DNA from: Mucilaginibacter sp. KACC 22063
Lineage (GTDB): Bacteria > Bacteroidota > Bacteroidia > Sphingobacteriales > Sphingobacteriaceae
NCBI RefSeq assembly: GCF_028736115.1
Contig: NZ_CP117877.1
Location: 992,001 to 1,056,000, forward strand
Reading direction: 5' to 3'
DNA length: 64,000 nucleotides
In this document: positions 1 through 9,012 of the stretch, in pieces
Layout of the letters: each line of letters starts with the position of its first letter
Position numbering within the stretch: the first letter of the stretch is position 1
The notes under the pieces: generated by a model
Databases searched by the model: none
What the model was told of the DNA's origin: nothing
What the model saw: the letters and a program-made list of their open reading frames with translations, nothing else
Position numbers and translations under genes: made by a program

Positions 1-759
1 ATCAGTACTCAGATCCTGTTATTCACTTTTGCTTTCGTTTATCGCCAGTCTGAGAAACGTAAAGCATACTATATTCCGCATGACAACACCATTGAAAAAA
101 TATGGACAGTTGCACCGGCTATCGTACTTACAGTACTGGTAATCTTCGGTTTCTTTACCTGGAGAAAAATTACTAATACAGTTGATGCTAAAGGCGAGGT
201 TGCTTCTATCAATGTTGATCTTACAGGCCATCAGTTTGCATGGGAAATCCGTTACCCTGGAAAAGATGGTAAGTTAGGTATCAAAAATTACAGACTTGTT
301 AGCGGCAGCAACAAGCTTGGTGTTGATTTTAAAGATCGTAACAGTATGGATGATTTAACTGCTGATACTTTGGTATTACCGGTTAATAAATCTATTAAAC
401 TTAATATCATTGCGCAGGACGTTATTCATAGCGTTTATATGCCAAACTTCCGTCTGCAAATGAACGCAGTACCAGGGATGCCAACTTACTTTAAGTTTAA
501 ACCTACAATTACAACTGCTGAAATGCGCAATAAACTTGACGATGCAACTTTTGAGTATCGCTTGTATTGCAACAAAATTTGTGGTGGCGGTCACTACAAT
601 ATGCAGAAAGTAGTACGCGTTGTAACTGAAGCAGAATATCAGGATTGGCTGTCTCAGCAAAAACCATATCTGAATGATCAACTTAAAAAAGAGTTGAAAT
701 TTGCAGATGCAGGTCAGCAAAAAGGCGGAAAAGAAAATAGGTTAGCATTAAATAATTAA
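1..759 (+). CDS. coxB: Cytochrome c oxidase subunit II, 5' end missing
   Basis: The reading frame is open from base 1, so the gene begins before the window; the first ATG at 346 is internal. Subunit II takes electrons from cytochrome c (or a fused or neighbouring cytochrome) through its binuclear CuA centre and passes them to subunit I in the inner membrane. The visible part ends a transmembrane helix (about bases 88-165) and then gives the periplasmic cupredoxin domain. CuA ligands are visible: His in DVIHSVYMP (about 427) and C-x3-C-x3-H-x2-M in YCNKICGGGHYNM (about 565-603). coxA follows after 13 bases, so the two are co-transcribed. Family assignment is secure; the N-terminal helices cannot be judged. 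Confidence 0.95.
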   Translation: MSTQILLFTFAFVYRQSEKRKAYYIPHDNTIEKIWTVAPAIVLTVLVIFGFFTWRKITNTVDAKGEVASINVDLTGHQFAWEIRYPGKDGKLGIKNYRLVSGSNKLGVDFKDRNSMDDLTADTLVLPVNKSIKLNIIAQDVIHSVYMPNFRLQMNAVPGMPTYFKFKPTITTAEMRNKLDDATFEYRLYCNKICGGGHYNMQKVVRVVTEAEYQDWLSQQKPYLNDQLKKELKFADAGQQKGGKENRLALNN

Positions 760-772
760 TTCAGGAGCTATT

Positions 773-2662
773 ATGTCAACATTAGCAGTTCACGATCATC
801 ACGGGGTAGAACACCATGACCACGATCACGGACACCACCATAAAGAAACTTTTTTAACGAAATACGTATTTAGCCAGGATCACAAGATGATCGCTAAACA
901 ATTCCTGATCACAGGTATTGTTATGGCAGTTATCGCGATGATCTTATCTATCCTTTTCCGTATTCAGCTTGCATATCCGGATAAAAGCTTCCCTTTTCTG
1001 GAAACTCTTTTAGGCCGTTTTGCACCGGGCGGACGTTTAGATTCTAACTTCTATCTTTCGTTAGTAACCATTCATGGTACCATCATGGTATTCTTCGTAC
1101 TAACTGCAGGCTTGAGCGGTACTTTCAGTAACCTGCTTATTCCATTACAGTTAGGTGTACGTGATATGGCCTCACCATTTATGAACATGCTTTCTTACTG
1201 GTTATTCTTTATTGCCAGCGTAATCATGTTAGGTTCGTTTATGGTTGAAAAGGGCCCTGCTGGTCCGGGTTGGACAATCTACCCGCCGCTATCTGCATTG
1301 CCTAAAGCAATGCCGGGTTCTGGTATGGGTATGACCTTATGGTTAACCAGTATGGTACTTTTCGTAGCCTCTCAGTTAATGGGTGGTATCAACTATGTAA
1401 GTACAATATTAAACATGCGTACTAAAGGTATGGACCTTTGGAAAATGCCTTTAACTATCTGGGCATTCTTCCTTACCGCTATCCTTGGTATTCTTGCATT
1501 CCCTGTATTAGTTGCAGGTGTGGTATTATTGATTTTTGACCGTAGCTTCGGTACAAGCTTCTACTTATCTGAAATTGTTGTACAAGGACAGGTAATGAGC
1601 TACGAAGGCGGTAGCCCGATATTATTCCAGCACTTATTCTGGTTCCTTGGTCACCCGGAAGTATACATCGTAATTATGCCTGCGATGGGTATCGCATCAG
1701 AAGTTATGGCAGTAAACAGCCGTAAACCTATCTTCGGTTACCACGCAATGGTTTATTCACTGATCGGTATTACTGTACTATCATTCATCGTATGGGGACA
1801 CCACATGTTTGTGACGGGTATGAATCCGTTCCTGGGCGGGGTGTTCATGATCACGACGTTGATTATTGCGGTACCATCGGCAGTAAAAACATTTAACTGG
1901 TTGGCTACATTGTGGCGAGGTAATATTCGTTTTACGCCGGCAATGATGTTTGCTATTGGTTTAGTATCATTCTTCATCTCAGGTGGTATCACTGGTATCT
2001 TCTTAGGTAACGCAGCGCTTGACATCAACTTGCACGATACTTATTTCGTAGTAGCTCACTTCCACCTGGTAATGGGTTCTGCAGCTATCTTCGGTATGCT
2101 TGCAGGTGTTTATCACTGGTTCCCTAAAATGTTTGGCCGTATGATGGATCCTAAATTGGGTTACCTGCACTTCTGGTTAACATTTATCGGTGCTTACCTG
2201 GTGTTCTTCCCAATGCACTTTATGGGTCTTGATGGTGTGCCTCGTCGTTACTACTCATTCACTGAAATTGAGTCGCTTAAACGTTGGGTATCTGTAAATA
2301 CATTTATCACATGGGCTGCTATTATGGCTGCAGTTGCTCAGGTAGCATTTCTGTTCAACTTTATTTACTCGATCTTCTTCGGTAAAAAGGCTACTCAAAA
2401 CCCTTGGGATGCTACAACATTAGAGTGGACTACACCTATTGAGCGTATCCACGGTAACTGGCCGGGCGAAATCCCAACTGTATACCGTTGGCCATATGAC
2501 TATAGCAAACCTGGTCATGATACAGACTTCATTCCGCAAACTACTCCTTATTCTCAAACCATGAGCTCAAACGTACCTCATGACTTTGAAGATAACGATG
2601 CTGGTTTACTGGCACATAAAGAGTGGTTAGCTACTCAAAAAACAAACGAAGAAGTAAAATAA
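773..2662 (+). CDS. coxA: Cytochrome c oxidase subunit I
   Basis: Catalytic subunit of the aa3-type heme-copper oxidase, reducing O2 to water and pumping protons; polytopic inner-membrane protein, 629 residues. The CuB site is visible: H294 and the cross-linked Y298 in GHPEVY, and H343-H344 in WGHHMF. The heme ligands are in HDTYFVVAHFH (residues 421-431): H429 for heme a3 and H431 for heme a. The N-terminus carries a His/Asp-rich stretch (residues 6-25) before the first helix, a feature I have not tied to a function. AGGAG lies six bases before the ATG. It follows coxB closely and is closed by a terminator hairpin at 2691, so the assembly genes downstream have their own transcription or read-through. 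Confidence 0.97.
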   Translation: MSTLAVHDHHGVEHHDHDHGHHHKETFLTKYVFSQDHKMIAKQFLITGIVMAVIAMILSILFRIQLAYPDKSFPFLETLLGRFAPGGRLDSNFYLSLVTIHGTIMVFFVLTAGLSGTFSNLLIPLQLGVRDMASPFMNMLSYWLFFIASVIMLGSFMVEKGPAGPGWTIYPPLSALPKAMPGSGMGMTLWLTSMVLFVASQLMGGINYVSTILNMRTKGMDLWKMPLTIWAFFLTAILGILAFPVLVAGVVLLIFDRSFGTSFYLSEIVVQGQVMSYEGGSPILFQHLFWFLGHPEVYIVIMPAMGIASEVMAVNSRKPIFGYHAMVYSLIGITVLSFIVWGHHMFVTGMNPFLGGVFMITTLIIAVPSAVKTFNWLATLWRGNIRFTPAMMFAIGLVSFFISGGITGIFLGNAALDINLHDTYFVVAHFHLVMGSAAIFGMLAGVYHWFPKMFGRMMDPKLGYLHFWLTFIGAYLVFFPMHFMGLDGVPRRYYSFTEIESLKRWVSVNTFITWAAIMAAVAQVAFLFNFIYSIFFGKKATQNPWDATTLEWTTPIERIHGNWPGEIPTVYRWPYDYSKPGHDTDFIPQTTPYSQTMSSNVPHDFEDNDAGLLAHKEWLATQKTNEEVK

Positions 2663-2690
2663 TAACCGACTTAAATAGTCTAATATAATT

Positions 2691-2738
2691 AGGGTATCTG
2701 CTCCGTAAACATTTACCGGACGGATACCCTAAGTTTTT
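2691..2738 (+). terminator. Intrinsic terminator after coxA
   Basis: AGGGTATC (2691) pairs with GATACCCT (ends 2730), extended inward by imperfect pairs, and TTTTT follows at 2734-2738. Only 11 bases separate it from the ctaA start, so it probably attenuates rather than fully separates the two halves of the oxidase cluster. Confidence 0.75.
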
Positions 2739-2749
2739 AAAATAAGTTA

Positions 2750-3817
2750 ATGAGCAAATTGTCGCAACGGAAAACTTTTAAAAGAATCAACCGCCTTGCC
2801 ATTATTTCGCTTTTTCTTGTCATATTAGCCGGAGGCGTAGTGCGCAGTTCGGGATCCGGAATGGGATGCCCCGATTGGCCTAAGTGTTTTGGCAGGTATA
2901 TACCACCAACCGATGCTTCTCAACTGCCTAAAGATTTCAAGCAGAAATACGTAGAGAGACGTATTAAAAAGAACCAACGCTTTGCCAAAACACTTGATGC
3001 TTTAGGCTACCATGCCGAAGCGCAACGCATACGCGAAGACAAATCCATTTTGGTTGCTGAGGATTTTAATGCCGTAAACACCTGGACTGAATATATTAAC
3101 AGGCTGGTTGGAGTGGTATCAGGAATACTTATGCTACTCGCCGTATGGTTTTCATTCAGCTATTGGAGCGATGTTAGGCGTATCCCGATCTTAAGTATAT
3201 TCAATTTACTGCTGATCGTTTATCAGGCATGGTTAGGTTCTTTAGTGGTATCAACTAATTTAACAAGTTGGGTTGTTACCGTGCATATGCTCGTTGCATT
3301 AGCCATATTGGCCATCAGTATGTATACCTATCACCTGGCACTTACGTTTGGCAGGTTACCGGCTAAGCCGAAAGGCATCATCAATGTACTCACGCTGCTA
3401 TCACTGATTGTAAGTATTATCCAGATTGTCATTGGTACCGAAGTACGGGAAAATGTAGATGCAGCAGCTAATCGCCTACAAGGTTATCGTGAAGACTGGA
3501 TCAATAACGCTGGCGTATCATTAGATATACACCGTACGCTGGCTATAGCAGTGGTAGTGCTTAACGTAATGTTGTATGGTTTGATCCGTAAGAATTACGA
3601 CAGGCACTCAAAGCAGCAACAATTAATGAGTTTTACGTTCCTGATGATTATGCTGCAAATAGTTACAGGTATTGTTTTAACCTATTGGGCTTTACCGCCG
3701 ATAGCACAGGGGGCGCATATCTTAATTGCAAGCCTGGTGTTCGGTGCACAGTTTTACCTGCTGCTTAATATCCATCGTTCGTTTACATTAAAGGAGGGCT
3801 CGAGTTTTGAAGTTTAA
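2750..3817 (+). CDS. ctaA: Heme A synthase (CtaA/COX15 family)
   Basis: Oxidises the C8 methyl of heme O to a formyl group, giving heme A for the oxidase encoded upstream. 355 residues with about eight hydrophobic helices. Family marks: GGVVRSSGSGMGCPDWPKC near residue 26, the ExxNR-type motif (EYINRLVG) near residue 116, and conserved heme-ligand histidines in VTVHML, LDIHRTL and QGAHILIA. The C-P-D-W-P-K-C loop is typical of the family. The insertion between helices 1 and 2 is long and charged (about residues 50-105), as in Bacteroidota homologues. Its 3' end overlaps ctaB by 11 bases, so translation of the two is probably coupled. Confidence 0.95.
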   Translation: MSKLSQRKTFKRINRLAIISLFLVILAGGVVRSSGSGMGCPDWPKCFGRYIPPTDASQLPKDFKQKYVERRIKKNQRFAKTLDALGYHAEAQRIREDKSILVAEDFNAVNTWTEYINRLVGVVSGILMLLAVWFSFSYWSDVRRIPILSIFNLLLIVYQAWLGSLVVSTNLTSWVVTVHMLVALAILAISMYTYHLALTFGRLPAKPKGIINVLTLLSLIVSIIQIVIGTEVRENVDAAANRLQGYREDWINNAGVSLDIHRTLAIAVVVLNVMLYGLIRKNYDRHSKQQQLMSFTFLMIMLQIVTGIVLTYWALPPIAQGAHILIASLVFGAQFYLLLNIHRSFTLKEGSSFEV

Positions 3818-4670
3818 GGATTTTGTACAACTGGTTAAACTCAGGCTTAACTTCATGGTGGTACTGTCTGCCTCTATCTCTTTTTTAATAGGCAGCAAGG
3901 TAAACGGCAGCATCAACTGGATTAACTGGGTGATGCTGATCATCGGTGGTTTTCTGGTTACCGGGGCTGCAAATACATTTAACGAGATTATAGAGCGCGA
4001 TTTGGACCGTATGATGAAACGTACATCAGACCGGCCTTTACCATCAGGTCGCATGACGAGCGGACAGGCGCTGGTAATTGGCCTGTTTATGGGAATATGC
4101 GGTACCTATCTGTTAGGCAAGCTTAACCTGCTTACAGGTTTCCTCTCCGTATTCTCTATTATACTTTATGCCTTTGCATATACGCCGCTGAAGCGTAAAT
4201 CGCCTATAGCCGTTTTAGTAGGGGCAATACCTGGCGCATTGCCACCATTAATTGGTTATGTGGCAGCACACCCGCGTATAGATGAAATTGCTTTGATCTT
4301 ATTCGGGATACAATTTATGTGGCAGCTGCCGCATTTCTGGGCAATAGCCTGGGTGCTTGATGATGATTATAAGTTAGCGGGTTTCAGGCTTTTACCTACC
4401 GGAAAACGTGATTTAATAAGTGCAATTGTTACCTTTGTATGTACATTAATATTATTACCGGTTAGCCTGTTGCCAACTATTTATCATTACGGCGGCTACT
4501 ATGTGGGTGGTGTATCATTGGTTTGCAGTCTGTTGTTCTTATTCCAGGCATTTAACCTGATGCGTACACGCGAAATACCTGCCGCACGCCAGCTAATGTT
4601 TGGCTCGTTTTTATACCTGCCGATAGTGCAGTTAATGTTTTTGTTTGATTTTATCGGAAAAGTGAAATGA
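3807..4670 (+). CDS. ctaB: Protoheme IX farnesyltransferase (heme O synthase)
   Basis: Transfers a farnesyl group to protoheme IX to give heme O, the substrate of CtaA. 287 residues, UbiA-type polytopic prenyltransferase. The first Asp-rich prenyl-diphosphate motif is read as NTFNEIIERDLDRMMKRT followed by DRPLPSG (residues about 55-80); a second conserved loop contains LDDDYKLAGF. The start is TTG at 3807, inside the end of ctaA, supported by AAGGAGGG at 3791-3798, an unusually strong Shine-Dalgarno sequence for this genome. The last four bases (ATGA) overlap the next start. The reaction and the genomic position agree. Confidence 0.95.
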   Translation: MKFKDFVQLVKLRLNFMVVLSASISFLIGSKVNGSINWINWVMLIIGGFLVTGAANTFNEIIERDLDRMMKRTSDRPLPSGRMTSGQALVIGLFMGICGTYLLGKLNLLTGFLSVFSIILYAFAYTPLKRKSPIAVLVGAIPGALPPLIGYVAAHPRIDEIALILFGIQFMWQLPHFWAIAWVLDDDYKLAGFRLLPTGKRDLISAIVTFVCTLILLPVSLLPTIYHYGGYYVGGVSLVCSLLFLFQAFNLMRTREIPAARQLMFGSFLYLPIVQLMFLFDFIGKVK

Positions 4671-5251
4671 TGGCGCAATTACAACAAGAAAAAGAAAGAC
4701 TTAACCTTGCACCTAAAAAGTTTAACCTGTGGATATTCCTGTTCACATCGTTTATGCTTTTTATGGCTTTTACCAGTGGTTTCATTGTATACACCGGTAT
4801 GGGCAAGGGACACGAATTAAATATACAATTACCAAACCTGTTTATTTACAGCACAGCAGTTATCCTGCTTAGCAGCGCAACCATGTTTATGGCTACTAAA
4901 GCCGCTAAGGGATTACAGTTTACAAAACAACGCGCTTTTTTATGGGCAACCATGATTTTAGGCGTTATATTTTTTGTATTGCAGGTGTTTGCATGGGGAC
5001 AATTGGTAGACATGAGGGCATTTTTGATTAACCCTAACGCTTCTATCAGCTTTGTTTATGTAATGACAGGCGCACATTTGCTACACATTTTTGCGGGTTT
5101 GGTGTTATTGATAAACAGCCTGCGCAAAAGCTACAGAAGCACACCGCAGGTAATGAATGTATATAGTATGGATATCTCTTCTATATTTTGGCATTTTGTC
5201 GATATTATATGGATTTATCTCTATGTTTTTTTACTTTTGAACCAACGTTAA
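4667..5251 (+). CDS. Cytochrome c oxidase subunit III family protein (short form)
   Basis: 194 residues with five predicted membrane helices, the size of the short heme-copper oxidase subunit III seen in Bacteroidota. Visible family features are the helix MTGAHLLHIFAGLVLLI and the C-terminal WHFVDIIWIYLYVFLL, whose HFVD motif also occurs in the next gene. Subunit III stabilises subunit I and shields the proton entry path. Starts on the ATGA overlap with ctaB; ATG at 4670 is an alternative. A second subunit-III gene follows after 22 bases, so the complex has two paralogues or the two act as a split subunit. Confidence 0.85.
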   Translation: MMAQLQQEKERLNLAPKKFNLWIFLFTSFMLFMAFTSGFIVYTGMGKGHELNIQLPNLFIYSTAVILLSSATMFMATKAAKGLQFTKQRAFLWATMILGVIFFVLQVFAWGQLVDMRAFLINPNASISFVYVMTGAHLLHIFAGLVLLINSLRKSYRSTPQVMNVYSMDISSIFWHFVDIIWIYLYVFLLLNQR

Positions 5252-5273
5252 TAACAATCTCTAATTAGTACAC

Positions 5274-5984
5274 ATGAGTACAGCAGTAACACAAATTGAC
5301 GAAGTAAAAACCACGCCTTGGGCCGGAGGCCGTTCACCATTTTCGGTTGAATATGGTAAAATAATGATGTGGTTTTTCCTGCTATCTGACGCATTTACCT
5401 TTTCGTCATTATTAATTGCTTATGGCGCATTACGTTTTAGCTCAAACGTATGGCCGGCGGCTGATCTGATTTTCCAATCAGTACCAGGTACATCTATTTC
5501 ACATGGTGCGCCACTGGTGTTTGTAGGTATCATGACATTTATCCTCATTGCCAGCTCTGTAACTATGGTGCTTGGTGTTGAAGCAGGCCATCGAGGCGAT
5601 AGAAAGGCTGTAGCTGGCTGGCTTGTTGCTACTGTTATTGGCGGTTTCATGTTCCTGGGTTGCCAGGCTTTAGAGTGGACGCACTTACACAGCGAAGGTT
5701 TCTGGTGGGGAAGTATCCCTAAAGAACTTGGTGAATATTTCCATGGTAAAGAAGTATCAGCTACTTATACACAACAGTTTGCCAACCTGTTCTTTACCAT
5801 TACAGGTTTCCACGGTTTCCACGTATTCAGTGGTGTGATCATCAATATCATTATTCTTGTAAACGTACTTAAAGGTACTTATGAGAAACGTGGCAGCTAT
5901 CTGATGGTTGAAAAAGTAGGCCTTTACTGGCACTTTGTAGACCTTGTATGGGTATTCGTATTTACCTTCTTCTATTTAGTTTAA
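5274..5984 (+). CDS. coxC: Cytochrome c oxidase subunit III
   Basis: 236 residues, heme-copper oxidase subunit III. Family marks: WTHLHSEGFWWGS, ITGFHGFHVFSGVI, and the C-terminal WHFVDLVWVFVFTFFYL. About six to seven hydrophobic segments. It stabilises the catalytic subunit. It sits between the shorter paralogue (4667-5251) and subunit IV, in an operon with small gaps. Start chosen at ATG 5274, the first in-frame ATG after the preceding stop. Confidence 0.92.
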   Translation: MSTAVTQIDEVKTTPWAGGRSPFSVEYGKIMMWFFLLSDAFTFSSLLIAYGALRFSSNVWPAADLIFQSVPGTSISHGAPLVFVGIMTFILIASSVTMVLGVEAGHRGDRKAVAGWLVATVIGGFMFLGCQALEWTHLHSEGFWWGSIPKELGEYFHGKEVSATYTQQFANLFFTITGFHGFHVFSGVIINIIILVNVLKGTYEKRGSYLMVEKVGLYWHFVDLVWVFVFTFFYLV

Positions 5985-6006
5985 CCTTATAACTGATTAA
6001 ATATAT

Positions 6007-6354
6007 ATGTCAGCAGAACCGACACACGCTCATGAACATGGCGAAGAACATGCTTCAATGACCAAGAAAAAAATATGGCAGGTAGCGTTAATTTTAACGC
6101 TGATTACCGCTGTAGAATTTATGGTAGCTTTAGTACTGGTACCACATAACGTAATTCCATTACATGTAGCTAACCCTATATATATCGTTTTAACTTTAGC
6201 TAAGGCATTTTATATCGTAGCTTACTTTATGCACTTAAAGTTCGAAAAAGTAGGTTTAGTATATTCAATTGTAGTTCCCGTGATTTTTATTGTCGGCTTG
6301 ATCCTGGTGCTTACTAATGAGAGCCACCACTGGGTTGATCTGAGAATAATCTAA
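6007..6354 (+). CDS. Cytochrome c oxidase subunit IV (prokaryotic COX4/CyoD-like)
   Basis: 115 residues with three predicted helices and a His-rich N-terminus (THAHEHGEEH). The central helix ending in KAFYIVAYFMHLKFE is the hallmark of the prokaryotic subunit IV family, a small accessory subunit of heme-copper oxidases. It ends one base into the next gene (TAATG overlap at 6354), consistent with one operon. Confidence 0.88.
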   Translation: MSAEPTHAHEHGEEHASMTKKKIWQVALILTLITAVEFMVALVLVPHNVIPLHVANPIYIVLTLAKAFYIVAYFMHLKFEKVGLVYSIVVPVIFIVGLILVLTNESHHWVDLRII

Positions 6355-7055
6355 TGAGCAAAGCTACAAGCATTATAAAAAAAATTTTGATCCTGGTACT
6401 CATATTAGCAGTACCGGGATTTTTATATTATTTACTTACCGTAGGCGGTAAAAACAGGTACAAACCATTGCCCTTTTTCGGGCCTAAAGTGGTAGCTCAA
6501 ACCGGACACAAGTTTCATGGTAAGTACATTCCTGATACCATATATCACAAGATTCCAGATTTTAAACTGACTGATCAGGATGGTAAGGAAGTTACGCTTA
6601 AAAGTTTCGACAATACCATTTTTGTAGCAGGATTTTTCTATTCGCACTGTCCTGACCTTTGCAGTAAAGTGAATGCTAACCTGGATACGCTTGTAAAAGG
6701 CTATGCTAAAAACCGGATGGTTCACTTTGTGTCCATTACCATTGATCCGGAGCGCGATTCACCTGCAGTGCTAAAAGCTTATGCCGGCAAATTTGCATCA
6801 ACGGCCAAATGGCAGTTTTTAACCGGGGATACTTCAACCATTTACAATCTGGCCTCTAAAGGTTTCATGCTTAATGCAGTGCACATGGGTAACAATCAAT
6901 TTGTGCTTGATGATAAGCTGGTATTGATAGATCAGGAAAAGCGGATAAGAGGATATTATTCGGGCTCGTCAGTTGCAGACATGACCCGCCTGAATGATGA
7001 GATAAAAGTTCAGATAGCCGAAGAACTGAGAAAAATTAAAGCCCCTGAATTATAA
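6354..7055 (+). CDS. SCO1/SenC/PrrC family copper chaperone
   Basis: 233 residues: one N-terminal membrane anchor (about residues 9-28) and a thioredoxin-fold domain facing the periplasm. The copper-binding C-x3-C is C99-P-D-L-C103, and H177 in AVHMGNN is the candidate third ligand. SITIDPERD matches the SCO core. SCO proteins deliver copper to the CuA site of subunit II, which fits the operon. The His is followed by an unusual sequence rather than the common DYxxDHS, but position and spacing fit. Confidence 0.92.
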   Translation: MSKATSIIKKILILVLILAVPGFLYYLLTVGGKNRYKPLPFFGPKVVAQTGHKFHGKYIPDTIYHKIPDFKLTDQDGKEVTLKSFDNTIFVAGFFYSHCPDLCSKVNANLDTLVKGYAKNRMVHFVSITIDPERDSPAVLKAYAGKFASTAKWQFLTGDTSTIYNLASKGFMLNAVHMGNNQFVLDDKLVLIDQEKRIRGYYSGSSVADMTRLNDEIKVQIAEELRKIKAPEL

Positions 7056-7056
7056 C

Positions 7057-7629
7057 ATGAACGATAAACTCATTTTCAGGCTGGTAGCAGCCATTTCGAT
7101 ATTTGTATTTGCGGTAGTGGTATTACTTAACCGGCATATCATTCCGGCACCAGCTGCTATACCTTCGTTTATTTACTTTTTTCCGAAGCTTAACGCCATC
7201 CTTAACGGAACTTGTAGCGTATTGCTTTTGATTTCGCTTTACTTCATCCGTAAAGGGAATGTCACTATGCACAAGCGGATAAATATTTTAACGTTTTGTT
7301 TGTCTGCACTGTTCCTGGTTTCTTATATCTTCTTTCACTGGATAGCTCCTGAAACCATTTATGGTGACCTTGACCACAACGGTAAATTATCTGCAATGGA
7401 ATTGGCTGCGGTAGGCAATGTGCGTACTATTTATTTAATTATACTCACCTCGCACATTATACTTGCCGCAGGTGTTTTACCTTTAATACTACTTAGTTTT
7501 TACCGTGGCTTACAAATGCAGGTAGCCAAGCATAAGAAATTGGTAAGATGGACGTTCCCTATATGGTTTTACGTTACTGTGACCGGCGTTATTGTGTATC
7601 TGCTAATTTCGCCTTACTATAATTTTTAA
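7057..7629 (+). CDS. DUF420 membrane protein
   Basis: 190 residues with about five hydrophobic segments, the size and topology of the DUF420 family, often found beside oxidase genes and related to CtaM, which is needed for cytochrome oxidase function in Firmicutes. Histidines in or next to helices (NRHIIPAP, FFHWIAPE, TSHIILAAG) could bind metal or heme; this is inference. A short stretch, DLDHNGKLSAMEL, resembles an EF-hand calcium loop. One base separates it from the SCO gene. Confidence 0.8.
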   Translation: MNDKLIFRLVAAISIFVFAVVVLLNRHIIPAPAAIPSFIYFFPKLNAILNGTCSVLLLISLYFIRKGNVTMHKRINILTFCLSALFLVSYIFFHWIAPETIYGDLDHNGKLSAMELAAVGNVRTIYLIILTSHIILAAGVLPLILLSFYRGLQMQVAKHKKLVRWTFPIWFYVTVTGVIVYLLISPYYNF

Positions 7630-7641
7630 GTAATTTGTATC

Positions 7642-7917
7642 ATGAAGCACCTGAAATTATTTATTGTTTTGCTGTTTGTAGGTTTAAGCCTGTTACAGGT
7701 TAAGCAGGCAAAAGCGCAATGTGCCATGTGTACTGCAACCGTTGATGCTAACTCAAAAAGCAATGAAAACAAAACGAATGGCCTTAATAACGGCATTCTG
7801 TTTTTATTGGCTGCCCCGTACCTGGCAGTAGCAGTTGGCGGATACATCTGGTATAAAAAATACCGCCGTAAAGACGTTGAGCTGAATATGCGCAACGAAA
7901 AGATACACCTGAATTAA
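7642..7917 (+). CDS. Small CxxC membrane protein of the oxidase operon
   Basis: 91 residues. A signal peptide-like N-terminus ends at KAQ, followed at once by C-A-M-C, then a polar stretch and one membrane helix (about residues 50-70) and a basic tail. The CAMC pair facing the periplasm suggests copper or thiol chemistry, but I do not recognise a characterised family. It lies 12 bases after DUF420 within the oxidase gene string, so a role in oxidase assembly is plausible and unproven. Confidence 0.7.
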   Translation: MKHLKLFIVLLFVGLSLLQVKQAKAQCAMCTATVDANSKSNENKTNGLNNGILFLLAAPYLAVAVGGYIWYKKYRRKDVELNMRNEKIHLN

Positions 7918-7951
7918 TGAAGCAGCGTGAGCTGCAAACAATACTTATCTT

Positions 7952-8359
7952 ATGGCACAAACGCCTCAATTTAAAGCATTAGTACAAGGCAAGTGCCCGC
8001 GTTGTCGCCGTGGCAGAATGTTTGTCGGTCAGGTATATGGCATAGGTACCAATAAAATGAATGATAGCTGCCCACATTGCGGCTTTCATTTTGAAATTGA
8101 GCCGGGCTATTTTTATGCAGCCATGTATGTAAGTTATGCGCTTAACGTTGCCGAGTCGGTTACGTTAGGATTGGCTACCTATATTTTAACAGGCAACACT
8201 ACTTCACCCTGGCTTTATCTGATCGTTATTTTAGGCGGATGCTTTTTACTGGCCCCCTTTAATTACCGATACTCACGTATTATATTGTTATATTGGCTCT
8301 CGCCAAAAGTACATTATCAGCCACATCTGGATACCGATGATAGTCCAACACACTCTTGA
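7952..8359 (+). CDS. DUF983 family protein with zinc-ribbon-like cysteines
   Basis: 135 residues. Two CxxC pairs, CPRC near residue 16 and CPHC near residue 43, form a likely zinc ribbon, followed by EPGYFYAAMYVSYALNV, the signature of DUF983, and two membrane helices. DUF983 genes are often found next to oxidase genes, but the function is not established. The 3' end overlaps the next gene by 23 bases. Confidence 0.85.
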   Translation: MAQTPQFKALVQGKCPRCRRGRMFVGQVYGIGTNKMNDSCPHCGFHFEIEPGYFYAAMYVSYALNVAESVTLGLATYILTGNTTSPWLYLIVILGGCFLLAPFNYRYSRIILLYWLSPKVHYQPHLDTDDSPTHS

Positions 8360-8999
8360 TTTTATTAAAGATGTTACCCTGAATAATAACCGCGATTGGT
8401 TTCAGGATAACAAACAGCGATATGAACAGGCCCGTGAAAATGTAATTGAATTTACAGCCGCTATGATCAATGAGCTTGGCAAAACCGATGCGGGTGTTAC
8501 AGCTATTGATCCTAAAAAGGCAGTTAAGCGCATTTACCGCGATATCCGTTTCAGCAAAGACAAAACACCTTATAAAGATCATTTCGGTATTGGCCTTTCA
8601 CCCGTAGGTGCCAGTACAGATACCACCGGTTACTATGTGCATATTAAACCTGATGGTGGCTCTTTTGCCGGAGGCGGTTACTGGCAGCCATTGCCCGAAC
8701 ATATTAAAGCCATAAGGCAAGAGATTGACTACAATGGTGCCGAGTTGAAAGGGATTGTGGATGATAAGGCATTTGTAAAACTGTTCGGTGATTTCAGAAA
8801 CGGAAACAGCCTTAAAGTACTGCCTAAAGGCTACAGCGGTGATCATGAAGATATCGCATTGCTAAAACTGAAAGACTTTGTGGCCATGCGCGATCTTAAA
8901 GATGCTGATCTGCTTAAAGCAGATAGCCACAAAACAGTGGCTGGCATCCTTGCTAAAATATACCCGCTGAACGTATTTCTTAACAACGCTATTGCTTAA
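8337..8999 (+). CDS. DUF2461 (TIGR02453) family protein
   Basis: 220 residues, full length for the family. Visible marks: NNRDWFQDNKQRYEQARE near residue 17 and RIYRDIRFSKDKTPYKDHF near residue 65. Members are widespread and uncharacterised; some annotations link them to stress. The ATG at 8337 lies inside the end of the DUF983 gene, so translation is probably coupled. No membrane segment or signal peptide. Confidence 0.88.
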   Translation: MIVQHTLDFIKDVTLNNNRDWFQDNKQRYEQARENVIEFTAAMINELGKTDAGVTAIDPKKAVKRIYRDIRFSKDKTPYKDHFGIGLSPVGASTDTTGYYVHIKPDGGSFAGGGYWQPLPEHIKAIRQEIDYNGAELKGIVDDKAFVKLFGDFRNGNSLKVLPKGYSGDHEDIALLKLKDFVAMRDLKDADLLKADSHKTVAGILAKIYPLNVFLNNAIA

Positions 9000-9012
9000 T
9001 TACTAATTCCAA

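Noticed and set aside
7642..7917. Assignment of the CAMC protein as a thioredoxin-like oxidoreductase
   Set aside because: It has only a CxxC and one membrane helix, too short for a thioredoxin fold.
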